Positions 23,401-31,000 of a stretch of 64,000 nucleotides of DNA are shown one piece after another. The notes below the pieces were generated by a model that saw nothing but the letters and a program-made list of their open reading frames with translations, did no database searches and was not told where the DNA came from. The DNA comes from Cafeteria roenbergensis. Its lineage: Eukaryota; Sar; Bigyra; Bicosoecida; Cafeteriaceae. Location: NCBI GenBank assembly GCA_008330645.1, contig VLTN01000001.1, positions 248,001-312,000 of the forward strand, in the 5' to 3' direction. The translations under genes and the position numbers were made by a program. Numbering within the stretch: position 1 is the stretch's first letter; each line of letters begins with the position of its first letter.

Positions 23401-26400
23401 GCACTGCTGGCTGGGCCGAGGTGGGAGGGGGCGGGGAGCTGTCCTGCTGCCCCGCTGCTGTGGCGCCGGTCCTGGGCGGAGGAGGCGGCAAAACGCCTTC
23501 CAAGTCAGGGGGGGCGGCGCCCCGGCGGCCGCCGGGCGCGGCTGCAAGGGCGGCGTCGGCCGGGGGAGGAGACGATTCCGCCGACCCGCCGAGCCGCACC
23601 GAGGCTGCGGGAGATGCCCAGGCGGCCAGGGCGGGGGCGGAGCCAACCCCGTCGGCACCGCTGGAGAGCCGGGAGAGGGGCGTGCTGGCATCCCTCCCGG
23701 CGCGGCCCGGCGGCGGCGGCGGCGACTGGGCCCTGGGCGGGGATCGTTCGGGAGGGGGCGCGGCGAGCTCCGCAAGCAGAGCGGCGTTGGCGTCCTGCAG
23801 CGCCTCCAGGCTATCGCGCACGGAGGAGTCCACGCGGGGCGAGGACGACACAGCCAAGAGGTGGTCGAGCCATTGTTGCTGCTTGGGGGCCAGTGCCTCG
23901 GCCCTGCACGAGGGGACGTCGAACGGGCCGGTGGCGAGACGGGGCAGCGTTGCCCAGGCCCCTGCGCCTCGCACCGCCGCTGCCATTGCCGGGCCAGAGG
24001 GGCCCGACTGGGCGCCGCCTGCTCGCGCAGCCAGCAGGAGCCGGGGGGCGTGGGGCTTCACGGCTGCCCCCGCCGCCCGGAGTGAGTCCCTCACAACGCG
24101 AGCAGCCGCCGCCAGGGCGGGGCGGACCACAGGCGACGTGGGCGGCTCTTCTTTGGCCAAGGGCGACGAGCGGGGGGCAGCCGGTGCCTCCCGGCCTGCC
24201 CTGGCGAGGGGAGAGGGGGCGGGGCTGCCTGCTGCGCCGGGGGGCGTGCGTGAGCTTGGAGCCGTGCCGCCTGCAGACGGGGAGGCTGCGGCGGGTGGCT
24301 GCGCGGCCAGCGGGCTGGATGCCTGGCTGTGGGCGGGCGAAGCGGCGTCGGGCGCGGCCGGCCCGGGTTCGGCTGCTGGCGGCGTGGCCCGACTGACACG
24401 GTACCGGTGGGGCGATCTCCGGACAGCAGCAGCAGCTGCAGCAGGGGACTTGCGCACGGGAGGGCCCGTGCGCCACGGCGACGCCGGGGCAGGTGCGGGC
24501 GCGGGCGACGCGGCCGGAGAGGGCTGCGACGCCGGCGAGGACGACTGCGGGTGCCTGGTATCGGGCCGCCTCGCTGGGTTGGAGAGCGCCGGGGCGGCCC
24601 CGCGGGACGCTGCTCTGGAAGCTGCGAAGCGCGATCCGGCCGACGGATCGAATCCCAAGGCTGCCAGGGCCGCCGATATGCCGCCCGGGGTGTGAGACGG
24701 CGGGTGGTCCTCTCTGGCCTGCGTGGCGCCGTGCGGCGAGTTCCACGGCGAGGGCGGCAGGCTCTTGGCAAGGCTGGTGGACGAGGAGTCGCCGTGAGAC
24801 CCGGAGGGGCTGGGGCGGGGCGAGCCGCGCTGCGAGGGCGGCGACGTCGGCAGGCCGGCGACTGCGCGGCCGATGGCCTCTCGGGCGCGCGCGCCGGGGG
24901 AGGCAGCCGCCGAGCCGAGGCCTTGCCCGGACCCGGGGGGCGAGCGCTGCGGGAGGGAGGGTGGGCGCTGCGAGGACAGTGAGGCCACTGCTGCGGCCGC
25001 AGCAGTGGCGCGGGCTGGGGAGTTGGCGGGGGAGGCGGATCCAGCCCTTGCTCCCGGGGACGCCCACTGGGGCAGGCGGCTGTCGGGGGGGGCTGTGCTC
25101 TGGCCGAACGGGTGGGGCTCCGGGGGCGAGCCGGAGGCAGACTCGGGCCGGCCCGTGCCCGGCGGCGAGCGTGCCGCCGCGAGCGGCGAGACTGTTGCGC
25201 CGGCCGCGGCAGTGGCGCCGGTGAGGCTTGGCCTTGGCTGCCTCGTGGCAGAGGACGAAGCGGCGCCGCCGCGGCGCGGCGGGAAGACGGATGCCGGCCC
25301 GCGGTGGAGGGGGGAGGGGGAGCGCGAGGACGCCGTGCTGGCGCGCTGCCGGCGCGGCCTCCTCGCCGCGAAGGGAGAGCGGTCGTCCGAGTCCTGGCCC
25401 TCGTGGCTGGTGCCTGGCATGAGCGCAGCGGCGGCAGCGGCAGCGGCGGCCGGGCTAGTGTCCTGCGACGAGGCCCTGGTCCTGGGGGGGCTGGCGCGGC
25501 CGCGCGCGTGGGGCGGAGCACCAGGTGCGCGGCGCGGCGGGGAGGGCCCCCGGGCGACCGGTGGGGACGCGGCGAGCCGATGGGGCTCGCCCTGTCTGGG
25601 AGACGCCCTGCCCTGGCCCCTCTCTGGCGGCGGCACTCCGCCATCCAGTTCGATGATGACGTCATCGCCCTCGCCATCCTCGTCGCCCATTCCGCCCCTG
25701 CCTTGGCCCCTGCCTTGGCCCCTGTCTTGGCCTTGGCCTTGGCCTGCGGCGCTGGAGTCGATTTCGTCCTCTTCCACGTCGGAATCGTGCGAAACGTGCG
25801 CGGCCACCACGTCAGGGTAGGCGCCCCCCGCGGAGAAGACCTCGCCCACCACGCGCTGCCTGGCATCTGCCTCCTCTGTGGCCGTCGGACCGGCGGCTCC
25901 GCGGCCGTCCGGGCTCGACGCGCGCGCGCCATTGGACCTCTCGTGCGCGCTGTCCGCTCCGGCCCGAGCGCCGGCGCCAGCACCAGCACCACGGGCGGAG
26001 GACGCGCCCCGGCGATGCGGAGGAGTGACCTGAGCGCCGCCGGCGCCAGCGGGCCTGGGTGCGGATGACGGGGCGGGAGCGGGCGGCCGCTCGGGTCCGC
26101 CGCTCTCTGCAGAGCCTGACTCGCCGGGCCGGCGCCAGGCTGCGGCGGCGTTGATCAAGGAGATCCATGCGTCGCGTGAAGGTGCCGATGCCGCCACGGC
26201 CACGAGGTACCTCTCGCCATCGCTGTCCGCCAGCAGCAGGGTGTGGTTCGGGGGGGCCGGGCAGCCCGGGAAGGCGCCGACTGTGTGCTCCGCCGGAAGG
26301 GCCGAGAAACCGTTGAGCTGGATGACCACATCGCGGTCTGCGCGGGCGGCAGCGGTGGTCCGGGCGGCCTGCAGGGAGGCGGCAGCGGATCTGCCCGCGT

Positions 26401-27121
26401 CGGCTGCTGCAGCCGCCGCCTTGGCAGCGCTCTCTGAGGGGGTGAGGAGGAGGACGGGGGCACCCACTCCGCGGGTGAGGAGAACGGCCTTCCTGCTCTT
26501 CCAGCGAGAGCCGGAGGGCGGGATAAGCACTTGCAGGGAGGCGCGTGGGGTGGGCGGTTGACGCTGAGGCGCCCGCGGGAACGTGCCGCCCCCGGAGGGG
26601 CTCAGCCGGGGCGGCGGCGTCGACCCTCCCATGATCGACGTGCTGCGGGGCGACGGGGCGCGGCGGTGGAGAGGCGAGGACCCCTCCACGGGGGCCGACG
26701 ACCGGGGCGAGTGCCTGCTTGCACCGGACGGCGAGCTTGCATTGGAAGCGCCCGACAGGGGCATCCCGGAGTCTGCCGCCGACACGAGCCAGCGGGAGCG
26801 CTCCTGCGGGGACGAGAAGCGGATCGTCACCGACCTGTCCGCCGAGCGGGTCGAGAACGGGGCAGCGGGCCCCAGCACGCCGCCCGACGCGCCTTCTCCC
26901 GGCTCGCCCACAACGACGAGATCCGCGTGGGCGCCCCCGGCCGGGGCAGGCACATGCAGCATGCCGCCGTACTGCAGGCTGATGCCCACGACGGGACGCA
27001 TTTTGGGAGGCGGGCCCCGGAGCGCGAACCAGGCGCCCTCGTGGACCTCCGCAAACCCATTTCGCCAGGAGGCGCCGAGCAGGCCGCGCTCCTTGAAGGT
27101 CACGGCCGCGGACAAGATCAT
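14438..27121 (-). CDS. Giant PH / CAP-Gly / SAM scaffold protein
   Basis: A single uninterrupted frame of 4227 residues from the ATG at 27121. Domains seen: two PH-like regions at the N-terminus (about 1-120, and about 195-335 ending in a WISLINAAAAW-type helix); a CAP-Gly domain at about 2159-2257 (GGATGTVLYVGRTLFAHGEW, then CNGTVDDVTYFS, with the usual GKNDG-like loop altered); a divergent SAM-like region at about 3570-3680 (LTLEGVMELHSRDLVKMGV); and a C-terminal SAM domain at about 4160-4225 ending at the stop. Over 80% of the rest is Ser/Pro/Ala/Gly low complexity with charged and Gln-Gly repeats. CAP-Gly domains bind microtubule ends or EB proteins, PH domains bind lipids and SAM domains oligomerise, so a cortical cytoskeleton linker is a reasonable inference. 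An acceptor-like CCTCAG upstream leaves room for a further 5' exon. The family as a whole is not recognised. Confidence 0.75.
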   Translation of the reverse strand: MILSAAVTFKERGLLGASWRNGFAEVHEGAWFALRGPPPKMRPVVGISLQYGGMLHVPAPAGGAHADLVVVGEPGEGASGGVLGPAAPFSTRSADRSVTIRFSSPQERSRWLVSAADSGMPLSGASNASSPSGASRHSPRSSAPVEGSSPLHRRAPSPRSTSIMGGSTPPPRLSPSGGGTFPRAPQRQPPTPRASLQVLIPPSGSRWKSRKAVLLTRGVGAPVLLLTPSESAAKAAAAAADAGRSAAASLQAARTTAAARADRDVVIQLNGFSALPAEHTVGAFPGCPAPPNHTLLLADSDGERYLVAVAASAPSRDAWISLINAAAAWRRPGESGSAESGGPERPPAPAPSSAPRPAGAGGAQVTPPHRRGASSARGAGAGAGARAGADSAHERSNGARASSPDGRGAAGPTATEEADARQRVVGEVFSAGGAYPDVVAAHVSHDSDVEEDEIDSSAAGQGQGQDRGQGRGQGRGGMGDEDGEGDDVIIELDGGVPPPERGQGRASPRQGEPHRLAASPPVARGPSPPRRAPGAPPHARGRASPPRTRASSQDTSPAAAAAAAAALMPGTSHEGQDSDDRSPFAARRPRRQRASTASSRSPSPLHRGPASVFPPRRGGAASSSATRQPRPSLTGATAAAGATVSPLAAARSPPGTGRPESASGSPPEPHPFGQSTAPPDSRLPQWASPGARAGSASPANSPARATAAAAAVASLSSQRPPSLPQRSPPGSGQGLGSAAASPGARAREAIGRAVAGLPTSPPSQRGSPRPSPSGSHGDSSSTSLAKSLPPSPWNSPHGATQAREDHPPSHTPGGISAALAALGFDPSAGSRFAASRAASRGAAPALSNPARRPDTRHPQSSSPASQPSPAASPAPAPAPASPWRTGPPVRKSPAAAAAAVRRSPHRYRVSRATPPAAEPGPAAPDAASPAHSQASSPLAAQPPAAASPSAGGTAPSSRTPPGAAGSPAPSPLARAGREAPAAPRSSPLAKEEPPTSPVVRPALAAAARVVRDSLRAAGAAVKPHAPRLLLAARAGGAQSGPSGPAMAAAVRGAGAWATLPRLATGPFDVPSCRAEALAPKQQQWLDHLLAVSSSPRVDSSVRDSLEALQDANAALLAELAAPPPERSPPRAQSPPPPPGRAGRDASTPLSRLSSGADGVGSAPALAAWASPAASVRLGGSAESSPPPADAALAAAPGGRRGAAPPDLEGVLPPPPPRTGATAAGQQDSSPPPPTSAQPAVPGSSASPGHAAPTGASSTQPLSGSLWASLGADGPALASPSMPQPQAPPGPPSTKSRAGDGADAGTDVGADGGLASLNAALAAAGLDLGDEGDDGDDGDAWDRGQEEGDEDVPADPRAMEDHAAEEAERAAALGSSRAVVAAALSAADAANALADLATPGASPRSPRPPPSDAADHSGGYGGGGGGDSGGGADQLGAPGGRGGRPGSEAAKPAGEPSREQQPERRRGLQGVGAVRPAPLGQHRRDDSAGVGTGRLSAVGSMHDVALTPTAHRPAPHRPMFRVRPARVQDAAPAATTPSGASPGPSDGGQSVAAHLNAQTTPEAAVRARSASASPRSSSPRRRPPPPPTGASPAPERHTPSPARPPQLADHSPSPTPGSSSAKRKTPPLPASARASPRAGHASADASQPQSRSGSAAASPRSSAVSPLAGGGRSASLSRSRASSPLAAGQQGAGPRSQSASLHDAPVTFTVRPRLATDAAAGPGASAAAASPPKPHSAQGGAQPSEAAAGAAATAAGPPAATADGTATAPAARRPVPATASSSRPAATLAATATAARPAPRAMQTEAYMRLMALFGEDAEAPAEPAGRPDAASSAERPAVPAAPSPGQAARYGPAGAEEAATADDPNGEAASDGLAALSRPPQHPSHHASGAGSLRPRHAHDRHHPHSTAASTAVSVADDDVDAAAPAPLPGITASTGSLAATAGAHSRASVAFPPQSPAAGRASAPSSADQSPTAATEAAPADPRFGSSRAVSPAASPDAGLVGLVVSMPLPASGPSTDVASASATPLGTTGVASAGLPPAAGGQLPADAVPPPAGDKTSSASAPSPSGAARLPLPVSPESSVGGGTSVLHSVASRGADPRGGQSDTGPAQAAPVPPARPALAPVAASPSPDRRRSTSRSSSPSRSAAVASPAAASAAKMAASRLRRRRVRLRGGATGTVLYVGRTLFAHGEWLGVALDSPRAADGQQDGGDGDVPFPLEALGRRCNGTVDDVTYFSAPGELAQGGPRGLFCRAVDVDALLGPQTPGEDGDGSDPGARKEGSGPPPLGGQIGVSAPRPDSPPVPQALPSRTAAGAQPTAGQASRSSPVQVSGPAAPRSSAVAAGKAAATSVADPHEDNLPAEPAEPDEQRAELSSASGGASPSGSAGRGRGPSSGASSRAAGPTPGASPGSELPAASLTGPRGSGAVPESLSIGVPGGGLAPAWTPTASQQPSPVAADGAAASAMQPPPGAVTPPLRTAGGLGGQQKERPALSLNVDDVMGDGPSRKPVSVGFEGLALGQRAGEEDDAATATAGGVPSPPGGGGRAAGPVTGETLDVDRAGRDGGSADEGGSGAPSRSQSPRSRADELEQVDDDEGEEEEGEEDTATIAKSVATDHPRSSAKLGRSGAASKGQAARSVGLPAAAAAGASPVGSAAPRRRRVRGRRPAGSKPSSLRSSPSRQVPSADGGASGSATSSPSRAGRAPHEADSDAEASGRRAEAEAAASAAARVQSARKAAAARRKRQAERVARMEAEEAQRRREAQDVKGGWASELAASRDHRGEGASPGKRGPKSARSRADDSPAKGDAAPSARHSSARAGSRARARASARARSRAAGGPGSASAAEASDRDVTAEDSAASSPSRRAGSRRSARSGRAAGSPPARRPASNLKGRAQAGGAAGSASPSRERAARKGVGRIVAVRRHSPSGPAGSRSQAGRFAPSSAAAADAASALAGERPRGVGRPRQAAGSPDGPLGTSSDDCELPRSLPSDSSAPRSGDADPSPGGRGRGSNRRSSAPSSSPDAAAVAAAALATSPGAPSARSPPSPRGKGGAWAADGEHGRARPQRRMTAAPSTMRGAASDFSSSSHVRQEGGRSGRAGAGMTRRGTVSGPRGGKGWGPRPVRLPDGAAAGGPVLASPLAPGMAIEWDGPMPWRLDAAAQPGRPSAGAGPGSLDSASDLERDGGAADHDSDRGSESDRDRDRGRGRGRGGGGGSSHAARETAPLHQRSRRADASEDADASGSLTGTEGPLDDEARILAELDEMHGGGGSQGRGSQGGGAAAGGSSSPGREEETLEARLHQEDPDGSGHDGIDWGGTLAAPDDQFDDLFRTDGSEARATARASGGAGVGASAGLVPTAAPDSTRIGPPPPPGRRKVSPRSALPVTPGAASGPARRGSPPTPLPASPPPPPTAPVSPAKRSPGGPAAAPASPAPPLRRAASDPSIPTAVREFQRGASIGSNHLSAPSEERFEAAQAVVPSAAEPSRPAAGSDVARDAAGAGAGAGADTVVRSSALAADRSPPATGARPPSRGLGTETGMEARAGADAAGPAAQRPAPVVAPMAAESQSPIDDDDPRAVKWVLALASPAMLSTVRTYVCERAARRRRRLLRRAGRYAAAGSVADARKARDAAAAIVVGLTLEGVMELHSRDLVKMGVAGSELQLLRTGLHALRDNAARLAAAAAAVPAAAPAASAAGNPAIERSSAAGQDLRQARAPPPAGDAQRQAESPPERVPSAAPAEQPQARDAAPPLADGAAATGRDWPVAAAQGRARSRSAWDTPATATAGGDGLDAPIPAAGPPTPGPSAGRPRNLHASSPRASTAAPTSPPGGAARHSQRQLGPGGPSHASPGAPSGDAAAEQRVSPPDMPTASAPAPAPERSGAGAGRGADREADRRAGRPGTGQAHQGATERATSSADASPVQAAPAGGPVDERWSPSGGSSPLAHKAGARGPGDTDSVPTRQRSAKAAPAAAAAAAAAAATAAAEAATATAAVSDTVRPARPDTRPAHDTAPRDPFRTTADPRDPFHRSAADASSASPHRSVSGADSSGHVVRLPALSPAPPAELAGLSASASLSRHSQPASAPQSDDGSLASVTGTRRDASGHDGRTSSQGRPGGAVGDAASARAPARQPGGAMAQRAAALGADAEDDGRASELDITADDVSAADELDVAPELVAWLRVQGLAHLVGVLSDVAVRTPAQVRAMTASSAREAGLSSDDWESILEALEHEP

Positions 27122-28033
27122 GCAGCACAGGTAGGCGCCCTGAGGCGGCCGGGGGTGCTACAGCCGGGGGATAGGGCGTGCGGTCTCGCCCGGGCTTGGA
27201 GCCAACCAGCAGCCGTTTGCCGGGTCCGGGGCGTGCGATCGGCTGGCGGGACCGCAGCAGACACAAGGTGGCAGCGAGCGCGACCACAAACTGGCCCAGG
27301 GCGCAGCGAAGCCGCCGTGTCCGGCAGCAGCGCGCGGAGGGTTGGCTCGGCGTGCAGGGCGGGGGGCTGCGACCGGTTGCGGGCTCTGGCGACGACCAAG
27401 CATGGCTCACGGCGGGGCTCTGCACGGCAGGCCTGCCTTTCGCCGCGGCCCCGCGAGAGCCCAGCAGGCGCGGGCCGCAGTCGAAAGCGGCCCACACTCG
27501 GGCTCCATGACGGGGGCCAGGAAGGCCCGGTGCATTGGGGGCGACGGTCGCTGTGCCTTGCGGGCAGCGGGCGATGCGCGACCAGACTCGCAACAAGCGA
27601 CGCCAAGCCATGCGCGACTTTGGATGACAGGTCTGCCGCCCCCCGCCTCCCCAAACGTTGCGCCACGCCAACGGGTGTACGAGCCGGCTGCTGAAAGCCC
27701 CGGACTGGCAAGCGGAGAACAGTTCCCTGGCCTGGCCTCCGCACAGGCGCACGCAAAGCGGGCTTGAATCGCGTCATCCACACAGGCCAGTTGCTCCGCG
27801 AGTCGGACAGAGGCAAGGATGCGGTCGGCACTCGCGGGGTTGCGGAACAGGGCCTTGCCCGCCGTGCCACCCTCTGGCAAACGCGTCTGCGGCTGCGCTG
27901 CGCGCCTCCAGTTGGCGGGGCTTGCAATCGTGGACCACCGGCGGCAGCGGGAGTCAGCGGAGCTCGAAAGCTCGCCCAACTCCGGCAGCGGGCCGCCCCC
28001 CGCGCCACGCCCTGCCGGGGCAGAGGGGGCGAC
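27122..28033. promoter_or_regulatory. Long divergent intergenic region, 912 bp
   Basis: Separates the divergent giant PH/CAP-Gly/SAM gene (-) and the WW-domain gene (+). Both promoters are expected here, and possibly 5' untranslated exons. Many open frames cross it, but none shows a domain or a consistent splice pattern. I see no repeats or RNA gene. Confidence 0.4.
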
Positions 28034-31000
28034 ATGAGCGCAGCAGCTGGCCCTTCCGGCCGCACTGTGTACATCGAGTGCATGGACGCAGAGACGGGGC
28101 GGCCGTATTGGCACAGCACCTCAAGCAAGGAGTCGAAATGGAGCTTGCCCCCCGACGCGCTCCCAGAGGACATCTGGGTGCGCAGTGGTCACAAGAAGGA
28201 CAGAAAGTACGTCAACAAGGCCACCGGCGAGGTGCAACAGCACAAGCCGGTCGCGCGGCATGCAAAAGGGCTGCGGGTCGGCGAGATTCTCGTGGCCGCA
28301 AGCCGCGCAACGCCCTCTGGCCGAGGCCCAGAGCCTGTGAACGCCTCACCGCGGCGCTCCCTCGCGGGGAGCGAGAGCCTTGCCGGCGATTCGAGCGTGC
28401 GGAGCGAATCCGCGTCGCGGTCTGTTCGGTCCGACTGCGGCTTGTGGAGGGCAGCGCGGGATCCGGCAACTGGCGCCGTGTTCTACTGGAACCGCGACGC
28501 GGCCAAGGCTGTCAAGCGCGGCACTGCGCCCGCACACGCCGCTGCGCCTCGCTGGACCCGGCCCGAGGGCGTGGAATTCAGCAGCTTTTGGCGGCTCGAG
28601 GGCGAGGTCGACGCTGGATCCGGCAAGGAACAGGAGCAAGCGGCAGGCTCCCCGACCGCGCTCAAACCGGCCCCGAGCGTGGCGTCGGTTCTCAAGGCTG
28701 CGGCCTCGGCTTCCAAGGCAGACGCGGGCGCGTCTGCCCGCCCACAGGCAGCGACCCCCGCGGCTGCGGCCCGCGGCTCTGCCACCGCATCGGGAACACC
28801 CAGCACCGGGGGGCACCGGCCTGGGTCTGCTTCAGAGTCTCGCAGCTCCTCGGCGTCGCAGGCGAGCTTCAGTGCCGGGTCGGCTCGCGCTAGAGCGCCC
28901 AGGCTAACGGTGGACACGGGTGGCGACTCCCCGCCCTTGCAGCCCGCGGTCGGCACTGACAGCGCGGAAGCGGAGGCCCGCCAGCTGGCAGCAGCCGAGG
29001 AGAGAGCTGGCGTCGGCGCTGGCGTTGACGGGGGCGGTGGCGGCGGCGCTGCAGAGGGAGGCGCTGCTGCTGCCCGCGCCGAGGCGGCGCAGCCTGAGAG
29101 CGGCCAAGCCCGTGCTGGCGCGGGAGGCGGCGGCAGCGAGGGCGATGCCGAGGCGGGCTCGCCGACGGCGCCCGCTCCCGTCGACAAGGGCGACGCCGGC
29201 CAGACGCCCGGCGAGGCGCCGATGTCACTCGCGGCCGCCTCAGACGGACCGGAGGCTGGAGACGGAGCAGGCGAGGACACGGCGGCCGCAGAGGCGGGAG
29301 TGACAGCTACAGGCGCGCCAGGGGGCCGCAGCGGCAGCGGCAGCGGCAGCAGCCCTCGTGGCGCGGGGGGCGCTGACGCTGTTCTGTCACACGGGCCGAC
29401 GGAGGCCGAGCGTGGGCAGAGCCGCTTGCCGACGGAGGCCGAGCGTGGGCAGAGCCGCTTGCCGATGGAGTCAGCAGAGCCGGCGGAGTCAGCGGAGCCG
29501 GTGGAAGCAGCGGAGGCAGCGGCGCCAGCAGAGCCGGTGGAGTCAGCGGCGCCAGCTGTGCCAGCGGCGCAGGAGTTGAGTGGCAGCGACGCTGCCGCCA
29601 CTGCTGGAAACAGCCTCCCCGACCACCAAGCCGCAGCCGGTGCGGGGCAGCCATCCGTGGACAGATGCGCCGCCGGTCCGGCGGCGCCCGAATCAGCCGC
29701 TGCCCCGAGCTTGCTGTCAGGCGAGCCTGAGGTGGCCGGCTCGGCTCCCGCTCGGACAGAGCGCGCTGCGCCCTTCGCTAACCAGAGCGAGGCCGGTCCT
29801 ACAGCCAACTTGGACGCCGAGGCCGCGACCGCGCCCGCTCGCAGCGCCTCCCCTGGTGCGACCGGAGACGGTGCCTCGGCCGGGCAGAGCCGCTCGGGGG
29901 AGGCGGACCGCGACGAAGTGCCCTCGTGGGTCACAGCGCGGGTCAGCCAGGCGCTGGATGGGGTGGACATGACGCGGTTTCGCTCCATTGGGCGGTCGCT
30001 GAACCCGTCTGCGGCCCGGGCTGACAGCGCTACCCCAGAGGAGCGAGCGGCTCGCCTCAGACTGCGCACGGCTCGCGCTGCTGCTGCGCTGGCCGCGCCC
30101 CCGCCACAGAAGAGGCCGGCAACGCGCTCTCCTCCTGCTGGCCCTCCTGCCGCGTCAGCTCGCCCTCCTGCCTCGCGGCCGCCGCATACCGGGGCTGGGA
30201 GTTCGCCCTCGGCACCGACAGCGCGCAGGCAAGGCGACGTCTCCGCACCGAGCACGCCGCCCACGCGCCAGCTGCACCCGTCCACCCACGTGCTCCGAGC
30301 CGCCATCGGCTCCATGGGGGAGGGGGCCCTGCTCGGCACGCTGCAGGGGGGGCCAAGGGCGCCCGGGCCGGCCGGAGCCCTGTGGGGGTCGGCGCACACG
30401 TCGCCCGTTGACGCCCTCCTGGGCCCCCGCAGCCGAAGGGCCAGGCCCCACCAGCCCAGGGAGGGCGACCAGCCGGCGTCTGCAGGCGGCGGCCGTGAGA
30501 GCGGCGACGCTGCCCGGCTGGGGGACGGGGGCGGGCTCGACACCACGAGCCCCGCGCAAACGGCCGCGGAAGCGCTGCGCCGGCACGAGGAGCAGGTGCA
30601 GCGCATGGCGGCGGAGTCCCCGGCCAGCCTGACGGGAAGCCTTGAGCGCAACACCCTCTGCGGCGGACGGGACTCCGCCGCCGGCTCGCCAAACGGGCAA
30701 GGCTGCGCGCCCGGCTGGCCAGCTGAGGCGTCTACCGGCCCGGCCTGGATTGGGTTCAATGCCGGCTCGCGGCAGTCCGCTGCTGCTGCTGCTGCTGCGG
30801 AGACCGCCTCACCGTCAGGAGAGCACGGGTCAGTTGGCAGCGGGTCACGCGTCGGCACGGATGACACGCCGATCGGTGGCGCTCAAGCGGATTCCACTGC
30901 CTCCGCAGCGGCTGCCAGCTCTCAGCTGCCGCGAGTGCGGGCTCGCTTCAACGCCGAAACGGGAAAGTTCTCCGCGCCAGCCCCCGGCGACACAGCCGTG

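Noticed and set aside
27118-28173. Overlapping minus-strand frames in the region between the giant gene and the WW gene
   Set aside because: No ATG-led frame with a domain or consistent splice sites; composition is that of Arg/Pro/Ala noise in GC-rich DNA.
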